The notes: generated from the sequence alone by a model not told the origin. 64,000 bases of DNA from Chthonomonas sp035294165 (GCF_035294165.1 NZ_DATGLN010000134.1:1-64000), one strand, 5' to 3'. Positions 40,886-50,110 are shown, numbered from the stretch's first letter. A program made the numbers and translations.

Positions 40886-41689
40886 ATGCGAAAGGCCTTT
40901 ACACTGATTGAGCTGCTTGTCGTTATCGCCATTATAGCGATTCTAGCAGCAATTCTCTTCCCTGTGTTCGCTCAGGCGCGAGAAAAGGCGCGCCAAACTA
41001 GCTGTCTCTCTAACCTTAAACAGCTCGGTATGGCCAGCCAAATGTACATTCAAGACTACGATGAGCACTTTATGAACGAGTGGCAGAACTATAACAACGA
41101 TGGATGTACCGGCTTTTGGCCCTGCCAGTATGGCACTTTCATCGGTGCTCCTCCCGCTGGCGTGCTTGGATGGTATACCGACCCACAACAACATCCGGAA
41201 CATGGGCTGAACTGGGCCTATGATCTGCAGCCCTACATTAAGAACGCTCAGATTATGACATGCCCTTCTACCTCGCCTGGAGCGCATGGTTCTACATGGA
41301 ATGAGGCCACCAACACCGATAGTGCCTCCTATATGTATAACAGCAACGTGGGTGATGGCACCGTCTACCTAGGCTCGCCCATCGGGGAGGCACAAATTCC
41401 CGAACCGGCTCAGCTCATCGTCCTGTGGGATTCTGGAAAGGACGACCGCGTGGTGGAAATACAGGGCTTTAACGGCCCCAACCTCGCCAACATCGTTAAT
41501 GGGGCTTGCCCCGTAGTGAGAAAGTTCAATCCGACTTTCACCTGCCCAGAGTGCTACCCAGACTGGGTACCTCCGCACTTCAATGGGCGTAACTATGCCT
41601 TCATAGATGGCCATGCTAAATATGCTATCGACTCGGCCATGTATAACACGATTCATCCGGACTACTGGTTTTATCAGTGCCAGCACTAA
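40886..41689 (+). CDS. DUF1559 prepilin-like protein
   Basis: A 267-residue prepilin-like protein: short leader, AFTLIELLVVIAIIAILAAI, then FPVFAQAREKARQTSCLSNL and MYIQDYDEHF. The C-terminal YAFIDGHAKYAIDS replaces the more usual FADGHAK motif. Start ATG 40886 is set by the pilin leader and the AGGAGG site; longer frames add 22 residues that would bury the cleavage site. It is monocistronic, between its own extended -10 promoter and a strong terminator. The globular part differs from the 31.3-kb copy, so it probably has a distinct partner. Confidence 0.92.
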   Translation: MRKAFTLIELLVVIAIIAILAAILFPVFAQAREKARQTSCLSNLKQLGMASQMYIQDYDEHFMNEWQNYNNDGCTGFWPCQYGTFIGAPPAGVLGWYTDPQQHPEHGLNWAYDLQPYIKNAQIMTCPSTSPGAHGSTWNEATNTDSASYMYNSNVGDGTVYLGSPIGEAQIPEPAQLIVLWDSGKDDRVVEIQGFNGPNLANIVNGACPVVRKFNPTFTCPECYPDWVPPHFNGRNYAFIDGHAKYAIDSAMYNTIHPDYWFYQCQH

Positions 41690-41728
41690 AATCCGTTCCT
41701 TGCGGGCCTTATCTGCCCGAAGGTCTAC

Positions 41729-41769
41729 CGGCGGGGGTGAATACATTCACTTCCCGCCGCTCTGTTTTT
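41729..41769 (+). terminator. terminator of pseudopilin gene
   Basis: CGGCGGG (41729-41735) pairs with CCCGCCG (41753-41759), extended inside by TGAAT/ATTCA, and is followed by CTCTGTTTTT. Confidence 0.88.
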
Positions 41770-41849
41770 CTGCTGCTATAAAGCTCATCAAGAGCGAGGG
41801 AATGCAGGTAGAATGAAAGAGACAAAGCCGACCTCAAAAAGGAGTGTGA

Positions 41850-42125
41850 ATGGAACGTATTCGCTGCCCCCATTGCGGGGCGGTTAATCAAGATGCGACC
41901 CCTCAAGACCCCTGTTGGCAGTGCGGTAAACCCTTGGGTGCCCCACCGGATGAGGGCGCTTCCCCACCTCAAAAAGAGGCGCCGGTAAAGCTTACCCTGG
42001 AGGAGCGCGTAGCGCTTCGGAAAGCTCAGAAGCAGCGCTCGTCGGCTGTACCAGCCCTTCTTCTCATAGTCGTTCTTCTGGTGATCGCACTGATCGTTCT
42101 TTTCCTTATCCATCCCTGGCGTTAG
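41850..42125 (+). CDS. zinc-ribbon single-pass membrane protein
   Basis: A 91-residue protein with an N-terminal zinc ribbon (CPHC at residues 6-9, CWQC near 22-25), a charged linker and one C-terminal transmembrane helix (about 67-87, ALLLIVVLLVIALIVLFLI). AAAAAGGAG precedes the ATG. The ribbon would face the cytoplasm. Such tail-anchored zinc-ribbon proteins are common and uncharacterised. It lies 36 bases upstream of the FAH-family gene and may be cotranscribed with it. Confidence 0.8.
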   Translation: MERIRCPHCGAVNQDATPQDPCWQCGKPLGAPPDEGASPPQKEAPVKLTLEERVALRKAQKQRSSAVPALLLIVVLLVIALIVLFLIHPWR

Positions 42126-42161
42126 CCGGGCACTTTGTACCTTTCCTATGGGAGATAAACG

Positions 42162-43016
42162 ATGAAGCTCGTGCGTTTTCGCTATCAAAATGCGGTTCGA
42201 CTGGGTGTTTTGCAAGACGAGGCCACCGTGGTGCCGCTCTCAGAGGCCTATCGGGGGAGCATGACCGCCTTCCTTGCAGAAGGAACGGCGGCGTTGCAAC
42301 GCGCTCGGGAATCTCTGGAGCGCACCTCTGTGCCGCTCTCTGAAGTGCAGTTGCTTGCCCCCATCGCCGACCCTCCAAAAATCCTCTGTGTAGGGCAAAA
42401 CTATCGAGACCATTGCGAAGAGCAGAACCAGCCTATTCCCGAACGACCCATTCTCTTCAGCAAATATGCCACGGCCATCAACGACCCAGAAGGCACCATT
42501 TCCCTGCTCCCTGGCATCTCAGACCAGATAGACTATGAAGCGGAGCTGGCCGTGGTGATCGGCAAACAGGGACGTCATATCTCTGAGGCGGCTGCAATGG
42601 AGTACGTGTCTGGCTATCTCTGCGCCAACGATGTAACGGCACGCGATATTCAGTTCGGCGACAAGCAGTGGGTACGAGGCAAAACGCCGGATGGGTTCTT
42701 TCCTATCGGGCCCTATCTGGTTACCGCCGATGAGATACCAGACCCGCACACGCTCGATATTTCACTTACCTTAAACGGGCACGTCATGCAGCGCTCCAAC
42801 ACATCCAACCTCATCTTTCGTATTCCCTACCTCATCTCCTACTTCTCACGCACCATGACCCTGCAGCCGGGCGACATCCTCTCGACGGGCACGCCCGGAG
42901 GCGTGGGCGTTTTCCGAAACCCGCCGATTTTTTTAAAGGCCGGCGATGTTGTGGCGGTTACCATTCAAGGCCTGGGCACGCTTAGGAATTTTGTGCATAA
43001 TCCATCCCAAGCTTAG
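42162..43016 (+). CDS. fumarylacetoacetate hydrolase-family protein
   Basis: A 284-residue FAH-family enzyme; members hydrolyse, isomerise or decarboxylate beta-keto acids with a divalent metal. ILCVGQNYRDHCEEQN, FSKYATAINDPEG, DYEAELAVVIGKQGRHI (metal-binding Glu pair) and GYLCANDVTARDIQ (Asp ligand) are present, then GDILSTGTPGGVG and the C-terminal GLGTLRN. The N-terminal 70 residues are the small beta domain of this class. The actual substrate is unknown; nothing nearby points to tyrosine breakdown. Confidence 0.92.
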   Translation: MKLVRFRYQNAVRLGVLQDEATVVPLSEAYRGSMTAFLAEGTAALQRARESLERTSVPLSEVQLLAPIADPPKILCVGQNYRDHCEEQNQPIPERPILFSKYATAINDPEGTISLLPGISDQIDYEAELAVVIGKQGRHISEAAAMEYVSGYLCANDVTARDIQFGDKQWVRGKTPDGFFPIGPYLVTADEIPDPHTLDISLTLNGHVMQRSNTSNLIFRIPYLISYFSRTMTLQPGDILSTGTPGGVGVFRNPPIFLKAGDVVAVTIQGLGTLRNFVHNPSQA

Positions 43017-43103
43017 GCTTGACCGAGCAACTGAGCGTGGCGTGACCAAGAGGTTTGCGAAGGCATAAAAACGGCCTTTATGGAGGTTGAAGGAGTAGGA
43101 GAC

Positions 43104-43133
43104 AGAGCGCAGCTGATAGTTTGGCTGCGCTCT
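43104..43133. terminator. hairpin between convergent FAH-family and rnj genes
   Basis: AGAGCGCAGC (43104-43113) and GCTGCGCTCT (43124-43133) are exact complements. The T content after it is low on both strands, so it may block or stabilise messages rather than act as a full intrinsic terminator. Confidence 0.5.
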
Positions 43134-43161
43134 AGGAAAAGAAACGGCCTTTTCTGGCCGC

Positions 43162-44844
43162 TTATACCTCCATGACCACAGGGATGACCACAGGATGCCG
43201 ATTGGTTCGCTTGCGTAAGAAGCGAGCAACCGTGTCGTGGATGGTGACACGCAGGGTATCGAGATCGAAGAACTCGTGCTCGTCAAGCTCTTCAAGGGCT
43301 TGACGTACGCGCTCGGCGGCCTCCTCGAACAGCTCACTGCTATCTTCTGGGTGCAGAAAGCCGCGTGAGAGAAGGTCGGGACCCGAGACGATCTCGCCGG
43401 TGTCGCGTTCTAGACCAAGGGTCACGATGACCGTGCCGCCTTGGGAGAGATGCTTCCGGTCGCGCAGCACCACATCGCTCACGCCCCCTGTGGAGATGCC
43501 ATCTACCAGCACGCTGCCGTGCGGAATAGGCTCCTCGCAGCGTCGCACTCCTTCCGCATCCATTTCAAGCGCCTGGCCTGTTTCAAAGGTAAGAATCTGC
43601 GCCTCCGGGTAACCCATTTCACGCGCTAAGCGAACATAGGCGGCGTAGTGCCTCGGCTCGCCGTGATAGGGCACGACGAACTCGGGGCGCGTGAGAGTGA
43701 TCATCATCTTCAGCTCTTCTTGATAGGCATGACCCGAGACATGCACGTTGTGGATGTGATCGTAGATCATGCGGGCGCCGATACGGCAAATACGATTGAC
43801 CACACGCCATACACTATCCTCGTTGCCGGGAATCGGGGTGGAGGAGAGAATGACGGTGTCGGAGGGTTGGATGCGAAGCGGGGAATGTTCATCGCGGCTC
43901 ATGCGGGTCAGGCCGGCTAAAGGCTCGCCCTGGCTTCCGGTAGTGAGGATGACGATCTCATTGGGAGCGTAGTTGGAGAGGTCCTCTACACGAACCAGCA
44001 GCGAGTCTTCTATTTTGAGGTAGCCCAGTGATCGCGCCGTCGCCACATTTTGCTTCATGCTGCGGCCATAAATGGCCACCTTCCGCCCAAGGCTTGCGGC
44101 CACATCGCAGACCATCTGTACCCGATGGAGGTTTGAGCCGAAGGTGGCCAGGATGAAGCGGCCTTCGGCCTCACGCATAAACTGCTCGAATGTGGGGCGC
44201 AGCGTACGCTCCGAAGGGCACCAACCTTTGCGCTCTGCGTTTACACTGTCGGAGATCAGCAAAGTGACGCCCTGCTCGCCGATCTCAGAGAATCGCGCGA
44301 GATCGCAAATGCGATTATCCACCGGGGTCTGGTCAATTTTGAAATCGCCGGTATGAACCACTGTGCCGACCGGTGTGCGCAGCACGAGGCTAACCGTGTC
44401 CGGCAGGGTGTGGGTAACGTGGATGGCCTCCACAGAAATAGGCCCGAAGTTTACCGGCTCTCGATCGGGATAGTTGTGGAACTCTGTCGCTGCGGCAAGG
44501 CCGTGTTCGGTGAGCTTTTCATGCACCATCCCAAGGGTGAGAGGGGTTCCGTAGATGGGCACGGGCAGCTGCCGAAGCACGAAGGGAAGCGCACCGATGT
44601 GGTCTTCATGGCCGTGAGTGAGGCAGATAGCCTTCACCAAGTCGCGATGTTCTAGGAGGTAGGTGATGTCGGGGATAATGAGATCGACTCCGGGGTGCTC
44701 TTCGGTGGGGAACATCACACCAGAATCCACGACCACGATGGCGTCTTCTGGGCCTGCTCCGTCTGCGGTGTAGTGAAAAACGAGCATGTTTTTCCCGACC
44801 TCACCGCTGCCACCAAGAGAGATGATCTTTAATTTTGACGGCAT
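43162..44844 (-). CDS. rnj: ribonuclease J
   Basis: A 560-residue 5'-3' exo/endoribonuclease of the beta-CASP metallo-beta-lactamase family, acting in mRNA decay and rRNA maturation. The metal motif LTHGHEDHIG is near residue 75, HTGDFKIDQTP near 165, and the beta-CASP part has FATFGSNLHR-like ATFGSNLHRVQ, ILTTGSQGEPLAGLTRM and HVSGHAYQEEL. A C-terminal domain of about 100 residues completes the family architecture. A probable -10 (TATAAT on minus, 44925-44930) lies 81 bases upstream of the start. Confidence 0.95.
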   Translation of the reverse strand: MPSKLKIISLGGSGEVGKNMLVFHYTADGAGPEDAIVVVDSGVMFPTEEHPGVDLIIPDITYLLEHRDLVKAICLTHGHEDHIGALPFVLRQLPVPIYGTPLTLGMVHEKLTEHGLAAATEFHNYPDREPVNFGPISVEAIHVTHTLPDTVSLVLRTPVGTVVHTGDFKIDQTPVDNRICDLARFSEIGEQGVTLLISDSVNAERKGWCPSERTLRPTFEQFMREAEGRFILATFGSNLHRVQMVCDVAASLGRKVAIYGRSMKQNVATARSLGYLKIEDSLLVRVEDLSNYAPNEIVILTTGSQGEPLAGLTRMSRDEHSPLRIQPSDTVILSSTPIPGNEDSVWRVVNRICRIGARMIYDHIHNVHVSGHAYQEELKMMITLTRPEFVVPYHGEPRHYAAYVRLAREMGYPEAQILTFETGQALEMDAEGVRRCEEPIPHGSVLVDGISTGGVSDVVLRDRKHLSQGGTVIVTLGLERDTGEIVSGPDLLSRGFLHPEDSSELFEEAAERVRQALEELDEHEFFDLDTLRVTIHDTVARFLRKRTNRHPVVIPVVMEV

Positions 44845-44998
44845 AGTCTCTTTACTATAGTTTCTTCCTTGTTTCTCTATTTGAAATCTGCTGTGCGTTT
44901 ATTGGGTATTCAAACCAATTTTGCATTATAGTTAAATACGAACATTTCGAGGCAAACATAGGCGCAGAATGCATACGTAGCCTCCTATCGAGAAACTA

Positions 44999-46033
44999 TT
45001 ATTCCATAAGGAACACAACCTTGCCGCAAAGCCCCTCGCGCATCAAGGCCATGCCCTTATCGAACTCCGTAATGGAGAGCTGATGGGTAATGGCAGGTGC
45101 GATATCGAGGTGCCCCGACGCCAGCAGCGTCTGCATGGTGTTCCACGTCTCGTAGAGGCGGCGCCCCACAATACCGTAGACGCTGAGGCCTTTGAAGATC
45201 ATCTCTTCGGCCAGATCGAGTTCTACGGGTTTGGTGGGAATGCCCATCAGCGAAACACGCCCGCCACGGCGACAGATGCGAAAGGCTTGTTGAATGGCGG
45301 AGGGAGCGCCCGACATCTCTAGGGCCACATCCACACCCTGCCCATTCGTCTGTCGGTTTATGAAATCTTCTACGCTTGCCCGAGCCACGTTAATAGTGGC
45401 GTCGGCGCCTAACGTTTTGGCCAGTTCAAGACGATAGTCATGTGTATCGGTTGCGTAGATGGCCGCGGCACCCGCCGCTCGTGCCACCGCCACCGCAAAG
45501 ATGCCGATGGGGCCGCAGCCTAAAACGGCCACGGTACGCCCGACGACCTCCTCTACCAGGGTGGCATGAACGGCGTTCCCAAGTGGGTCTTGCACGCAAG
45601 CGAGGTAAGGCGGCACCGAGGGTTCGTTTTTCCACAGATTGCTTTCTGGAACAACCACGTAGGGAGCAAAACAGCCGTCCACATCCACCCCGAGAATGCG
45701 TGTGTTGGCGCACACGTGGCGTTGATTGAGGCGACATTGAAGGCATTTGCCGCAAACAAGGTGGCTTTCACCGCTCACATAGTCCCCAACCTTCAGCTCG
45801 GTTACTTCGCTCCCGACTTCGATCACCTCCCCGGCAAACTCGTGCCCCATAATGCGCGGTGGTATCACCCGGTGTGCCGACCAGGCATCCCATGTATAGA
45901 TATGATAGTCGGTTCCACAGATAGAGGTGGCCAGTACGCGAATTTTCACCTGATTAGGGGCTGTCAGCTGCGGCTCGGGCACCTCGATGAGGCTCGCTCC
46001 GGGACCGGGAGTTGCCTTTACTATGGCCTTCAT
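44999..46033 (-). CDS. tdh: L-threonine 3-dehydrogenase-like zinc alcohol dehydrogenase
   Basis: A 344-residue medium-chain dehydrogenase. Catalytic zinc ligands lie in TSICGTDYHIY and GHEFAGEV, and the structural zinc site is CGKCLQCRLNQRHVC. The nucleotide site is VAVLGCGPIGIFAVAVARAAG. The TWDAWS and NTRILGVDVDGCFAPYVVVP segments and overall length fit Tdh, which oxidises threonine to 2-amino-3-ketobutyrate with NAD+. Other sugar or polyol dehydrogenases of this family remain possible. It overlaps the AI-2E permease gene by four bases; no kbl gene is visible nearby. Confidence 0.87.
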   Translation of the reverse strand: MKAIVKATPGPGASLIEVPEPQLTAPNQVKIRVLATSICGTDYHIYTWDAWSAHRVIPPRIMGHEFAGEVIEVGSEVTELKVGDYVSGESHLVCGKCLQCRLNQRHVCANTRILGVDVDGCFAPYVVVPESNLWKNEPSVPPYLACVQDPLGNAVHATLVEEVVGRTVAVLGCGPIGIFAVAVARAAGAAAIYATDTHDYRLELAKTLGADATINVARASVEDFINRQTNGQGVDVALEMSGAPSAIQQAFRICRRGGRVSLMGIPTKPVELDLAEEMIFKGLSVYGIVGRRLYETWNTMQTLLASGHLDIAPAITHQLSITEFDKGMALMREGLCGKVVFLME

Positions 46034-47409
46034 TCACCCTGTCTCCGTTCACGAAAACTTTTCCACTTGCCGGTCATCTGTGTTACTGCAGCTTTGAACA
46101 TCCTTATCAGCCCAGAAGGTAGCAACGAGTGCGTTGTAGCGGCGGACTTGATGGAGATATCTTCATACAGATGATAGGGAGGGGCTTGTGTAAGGCGCGG
46201 AAACAAGTAGCTAAAAACGATCTGGATGGAGGCGGCCACCGGTGTTGCCAATAACATGCCCCATATTCCAAAAAGCGTTGCCCCTGCAGTTAGGGCAAAC
46301 AAGCTTAGCAACGGATGCAGCCCTACCGAGCCTCCCACCACCCGTGGGTAGACAAGTTGGTCGAAAATAACTCCGGCAAGAAGACCGAAACTCCCTCCCA
46401 CAATGAGGGCAAACGGAAACGAATTGGCGTGTACATGTAGAATGCCGAGGACGTTGTGAGGGCTTAGAAAGGCCACAATGGCGGCGCTGAGCGCCGTAAT
46501 GATGTTTCCGATGTAGGGAACCGCATAGAAAAGCCCGGCCAGTAAACCGAGAAACAAGGCATACTGCACATCGAGTGCCGCAAAGAGAATGGTGGCGCAG
46601 ATGCTGAGCAGAATACAGATTTTGACCAGCCCGCGTAGGTAGGCGCTGAACACGTCTACCACCTCGCGCGAAATGCGATCCACCTGCTCTTGAACGGGTT
46701 CTGGGAAAAACCAGATGAACTTGGCCCGTAGCTTGGGGTAGTCGCGCATGATGAAAAAGGTGGCAACGGGTATGATGATGAGCCACGTGATCTTGTCGAG
46801 TAGCGCCTGAATGATGTCACGAACCCCTGTTAAAAAAGCGGTAATGGCTTTTTGGGCCGGCCCTGAACGGTCATTCAGGAGGCTTTGCAGGTTGGTTTGT
46901 TTAACCCCGAAATAGCGTAAGAGCTTCTCATGATGCACAAGAAACTTGTTAACACTGCTTTGAATGCTGGCGTAGTATTGGCTTAGGTTATGGCTAATAG
47001 AGGTAAACTGGTCGCTTGCCAAAGGAAACACTTTTATGGCAAGGACAATCAAAATCGCTGCGGCGAACAGATAGTAGGCTAAGATGATCTGGGTTCGTGA
47101 GCGAAAGAGATGTCCATGCTGTTCTTGATGGCGAATGGAGGGTTCCAGGAGAGCCGCCAAAAAGAAGGCGATGAGAAAAGGCGGCAAAATCGCGCGCACC
47201 TCATACAAAAAGAGGAGAACAAGCCCTGTAAGGGCTGAGAGACCGAAGAATCTTCGTAGGCTTTTCCGCGACCAGCCAAAGGGGTAGGTAGCGTAGGAAG
47301 GCAAAAAAGACCCCTCCCCGAGGTCCCCTGTTTCCGCAGGAGCAGGGAGGGTATGTTTTGGCGGAACAGGGGACTCGTTCGTGGAAGGTTCTGGCACAGG
47401 CTCGTTCAT
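46030..47409 (-). CDS. AI-2E family permease
   Basis: A 459-residue polytopic membrane protein of the TqsA/PerM family. About eight helices are visible, among them LTGLVLLFLYEVRAILPPFLIAFFLAAL-like first helices and the C-terminal YAVPYIGNIITALSAAIVAF and ALTAGATLFGIWGMLLATPVAASI, the family's signature end. A hydrophilic N-terminal 45 residues (proline and serine rich) and a soluble middle region complete it. Members export signals, ions or compatible solutes, so the substrate is open. It is coupled to tdh and follows the YtxH-like gene by three bases. Confidence 0.88.
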   Translation of the reverse strand: MNEPVPEPSTNESPVPPKHTLPAPAETGDLGEGSFLPSYATYPFGWSRKSLRRFFGLSALTGLVLLFLYEVRAILPPFLIAFFLAALLEPSIRHQEQHGHLFRSRTQIILAYYLFAAAILIVLAIKVFPLASDQFTSISHNLSQYYASIQSSVNKFLVHHEKLLRYFGVKQTNLQSLLNDRSGPAQKAITAFLTGVRDIIQALLDKITWLIIIPVATFFIMRDYPKLRAKFIWFFPEPVQEQVDRISREVVDVFSAYLRGLVKICILLSICATILFAALDVQYALFLGLLAGLFYAVPYIGNIITALSAAIVAFLSPHNVLGILHVHANSFPFALIVGGSFGLLAGVIFDQLVYPRVVGGSVGLHPLLSLFALTAGATLFGIWGMLLATPVAASIQIVFSYLFPRLTQAPPYHLYEDISIKSAATTHSLLPSGLIRMFKAAVTQMTGKWKSFRERRQGE

Positions 47410-47412
47410 GCT

Positions 47413-47694
47413 CTAGCCGGCGGCCTCTTCTTCCTCTTTCACGCCCTCATCAATTTTTTGAGCCATCTGCGTACGCAGTTTGTCGCTGGCCGCGGCCACC
47501 TTTTGGCTGAGGGTACGTCCTAAGTCGGTGATTTTATCGTTGAGGTCTTTCACGGCGCGTGAAAGGTCATCACGTGTCTCCTCTCCCGATTTAGGAGCCA
47601 GCAGCAGCCCCACGGCCGCTCCAACAAGCACGCCCATCCCGATGCCGGCCAGCACGCTTACCAGCACGTTTCTATCGTCACTGCCATTTGCCAT
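47413..47694 (-). CDS. YtxH-like small membrane protein
   Basis: A 93-residue protein with one transmembrane helix near the N terminus (VSVLAGIGMGVLVGAAVGLLLAP), the GLLLAPKSGEETR motif typical of YtxH/gas-vesicle-like stress proteins, and an amphipathic helix or coiled coil after it ending in an acidic tail. ATG 47694 with AGGAGG upstream is chosen over a longer frame reaching 47796 that overlaps the neighbouring gene. It is cotranscribed with the permease gene. Confidence 0.83.
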   Translation of the reverse strand: MANGSDDRNVLVSVLAGIGMGVLVGAAVGLLLAPKSGEETRDDLSRAVKDLNDKITDLGRTLSQKVAAASDKLRTQMAQKIDEGVKEEEEAAG

Positions 47695-47777
47695 TTGCTT
47701 TCCTCCTGGTTCTTTTATTTTACTAGAGATGGATGAACCGCCCAAACGGTTCCACACCTTGTGGCTTTTTGGGTTCT

Positions 47778-48230
47778 CTACTTTCCAAGAAGCCAACGTC
47801 GTTTTGATTTACGGCTTTTTTCCTCTTCAGGCTTCGTTTTTTCGGCAGCCTGGCGTCTGCGCTGAATAAGGGCACCGGCCAGAGCGCTTCCTGCGGCAAG
47901 GAGTTGCCCAACGCCGGCCGCAGCCTCCGCTTTGGCCACTACAGCCCGTAAAGCCGTGGCACTCTCCACCACCGTACGGGTGGCCGATTCCACGTTTGCG
48001 ACCGCCTCTTGAGCCGTTTGCAGGGTAGGCTCAATGCGTTGATGGAGCATCGCATCTACCTGATCTACGATGCCGTTCGCCCTTTCTACCACCACCGTTA
48101 CCTGTTGTCGAGTCTCCTCTAGGCCTTGTATCGTCTTCTTGAGGGTACCTAGGAGGTCCCAAAGCCGATAGGCCACGAAGAGCAAAGCAAGAAGCAACAA
48201 AAAGGCAACTATCTGTATCGCTTGTGTCAT
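47778..48230 (-). CDS. membrane-anchored coiled-coil protein (DUF948-like)
   Basis: A 150-residue protein with an N-terminal transmembrane helix (IVAFLLLLALLFVAYRLW), a long helical region rich in Ala, Val, Glu and Thr (about 35-105) and a basic tail with KSRKSKRRW. The layout resembles DUF948 proteins, which often accompany YtxH proteins, as here. No enzymatic motif is visible. It is 31 bases downstream of cdd and 83 bases upstream of the YtxH-like gene on the same strand. Confidence 0.7.
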   Translation of the reverse strand: MTQAIQIVAFLLLLALLFVAYRLWDLLGTLKKTIQGLEETRQQVTVVVERANGIVDQVDAMLHQRIEPTLQTAQEAVANVESATRTVVESATALRAVVAKAEAAAGVGQLLAAGSALAGALIQRRRQAAEKTKPEEEKSRKSKRRWLLGK

Positions 48231-48261
48231 TTGTTCTCTCTACGGCTAAGGTGATTGTTCT

Positions 48262-48675
48262 TTATTTGAGTGAGAATGGGTAGGGAAGCAAATCCTTCAG
48301 GAATTTGCGACCTACCCCATCAATAAGCAGCGGAGCCTCCATGGGGAGGAATTGAGCGATCACTTGTAGGCAAGCTCCGCATGGCACGCGCGATTCGAAG
48401 GGCGCCCCCGGCACCGTTTGTGGGCAGGAGACCGCCAGGCGTAGAAAACGCCGCGCCCCCTGCGCGATGGCCGAGAAGAGGGCGACTCGCTCGGCACAGC
48501 ACGAAAGCCCATAGCTGGCGTTCTCGATGTTACATCCCACAAAGATGCCCATGTCCGTCTCTACCGCTGCGCCTACGGGGAAGTGCGAATAGGGACAGTA
48601 GGCATTTTGCGCAGCGCGTCGGGCCGCCTCCACCAAGGGCAGTTCGTCGTTGGAAAACGGCTCTGCTTGTTTCAT
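48262..48675 (-). CDS. cdd: cytidine deaminase
   Basis: A 137-residue zinc deaminase of pyrimidine salvage, converting cytidine and deoxycytidine to uridine forms. The catalytic SCCAERVALFSAI (Cys ligand and Glu) and PCGACLQVIAQF (two Cys ligands) are intact, with YSHFPVGAAVE near the N terminus and GCNIENASYG before the first ligand. ATG 48675 is chosen; it overlaps the mnmA stop by four bases. Upstream in-frame codons lie within mnmA and look non-coding. Confidence 0.95.
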   Translation of the reverse strand: MKQAEPFSNDELPLVEAARRAAQNAYCPYSHFPVGAAVETDMGIFVGCNIENASYGLSCCAERVALFSAIAQGARRFLRLAVSCPQTVPGAPFESRVPCGACLQVIAQFLPMEAPLLIDGVGRKFLKDLLPYPFSLK

Positions 48676-49796
48676 GAACTCTGCTTGAGAGCACCTGCGA
48701 GGATGCCCCCTCCTAACACCACTTGTCCGGCCTCCTCTCCCTCTCCACCATAGAAGACGGCAGATTGTCCTGGCGTTACAGCGCGTTGCGGTTGCGTAAA
48801 ACAACCGACAATGGTTCCTCGCGCATCGCCTTCCCTGATGAGGGCGGAAGCTGCTTGTCCATTATAGCGAATTTTCACCTGTACGGCAAGAGGGGCTTCC
48901 TGTGGCGGGCCGGAAAGGGCGATCCAGTTGCATTCCGAAGCGAGGAATCCGGTGGCATACAGCTCCGATTCAGGCCCAACAACCACCGTGTTGGTCTCTG
49001 CATCGAGGGCCACCACAAATAGCGGCTCCTTCTGGCCGGCAGGCAATCTTTTGCGCTGGCCTATGGTGTAAAAAGCCACTCCCGGATGCTCTCCTATCTT
49101 ACGCCCTGCGGTATCCACAATAGGCCCCGGACGTAGCGCTGTGGGAGCCTTCTCTTTAAGAAAGGCAATATACCCCTCCTTCGGCACGAAGCATATCTCT
49201 TGCGAATCGGGCTTATTGGCAAGCGGCAGCCCAAGCTCTCGGGCAATGCGCCGGGTCTCTTGCTTGCTTTCGATGTGGCCGAGAGGGAAAAGCGTTTTCG
49301 CCAAAGCCTCCTGGCGCAACGTGTACAGTGCATAGGACTGGTCTTTGTGGCTATCACGCGCTCTTAATAGCTCGTAACGCCCGGTCTGCTCATTAAACCG
49401 AACACGGGCATAGTGGCCTGTGGCCAAAAAGTCGGCGCCTAGATTTTCGGCCTGGCGTAACAGCTCCTCGAATTTTACCGTGCGGTTGCACTCAACACAG
49501 GGGTTTGGGGTTCGGCCACAACGGTACTCCTCGATGAAGCGATCGATCACCTTGTTGGCGAAATAGTCGCGAAAATTGAGCACATAGTGAGGGATGCCGA
49601 TCTTGGCCGCGGCGCGGCGTGCGTCTTCTACTGCACCGAGCGAACAACAGCCGCCGTACTTGCCCTGTTCACTATGCTCTTGCCATATCTGTAACGTGAT
49701 GCCGATAACCTCATAACCCTCTTGCTTTAAGAGGGCTGCTGTTACCGCGCTATCCACACCGCCGCTCATAGCGGCAACCACAACTCCCTTACCCAT
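48672..49796 (-). CDS. mnmA: tRNA-specific 2-thiouridylase
   Basis: MnmA thiolates the wobble uridine (s2U34) of Lys, Glu and Gln tRNAs. The 374-residue protein has the PP-loop AAMSGGVDSAVTAALL at its start, then ITLQIWQEH, TPNPCVECNRTVKF (first catalytic Cys), SHKDQSYALYTL and PDSQEICFVPKEGY (second catalytic Cys), with a C-terminal beta-barrel. I chose ATG 49796 because the conserved domain begins there, although no strong ribosome site is visible; the next in-frame start upstream (49889) adds unconserved residues. Confidence 0.95.
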   Translation of the reverse strand: MGKGVVVAAMSGGVDSAVTAALLKQEGYEVIGITLQIWQEHSEQGKYGGCCSLGAVEDARRAAAKIGIPHYVLNFRDYFANKVIDRFIEEYRCGRTPNPCVECNRTVKFEELLRQAENLGADFLATGHYARVRFNEQTGRYELLRARDSHKDQSYALYTLRQEALAKTLFPLGHIESKQETRRIARELGLPLANKPDSQEICFVPKEGYIAFLKEKAPTALRPGPIVDTAGRKIGEHPGVAFYTIGQRKRLPAGQKEPLFVVALDAETNTVVVGPESELYATGFLASECNWIALSGPPQEAPLAVQVKIRYNGQAASALIREGDARGTIVGCFTQPQRAVTPGQSAVFYGGEGEEAGQVVLGGGILAGALKQSS

Positions 49797-50110
49797 AGCA
49801 GTTAAGTTTACTGCATTTGTCGCTCTGTTGTTCCTGAAAACGCATCGAAAAAGTTTTTTGTTGAGCTGCCCTATTGGATGGATTGTCACCCGTTGACAAA
49901 TTTATACGTTAATGAGCTGTCCTATAGCTAGTTCGGTAATGTGCCGGAATGCAGGGAACGTTCACGCGCGGAATTCTGAGGTAGGAGTAGGCCTTGTGCC
50001 TACCCTATCCCTACAGTCCTATTTGGGCATGATTTGAACAACGGCAGGAAATGGAGGGCGCGAAGGGGAAACTTCCTACCAAATCCTCAAGTCGTGAAGG
50101 AGATTTGGAT
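49797..50110. other. divergent intergenic region, mnmA / isomerase-like gene
   Basis: No gene is visible. The left part should hold the mnmA promoter; a TTGACA stands at 49893-49898 on plus without an evident partner box. The right part carries repeat copy B (49981-50042). Confidence 0.5.
49981..50042. repeat. dispersed intergenic repeat, copy B
   Basis: GTAGG-AGTAGGCCTTGTGCC-TACCC and CCCTACAG are followed directly by the 26-base block (50017-50042) shared exactly with copy A at 37291-37316. In copy A these two parts are separated by about 46 bases, and its palindromic core is in the opposite orientation. Confidence 0.75.

Noticed and set aside
45566..46174. 202-codon plus-strand frame opposite tdh
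   Set aside because: Antisense to conserved zinc-ligand segments of tdh and without family resemblance.
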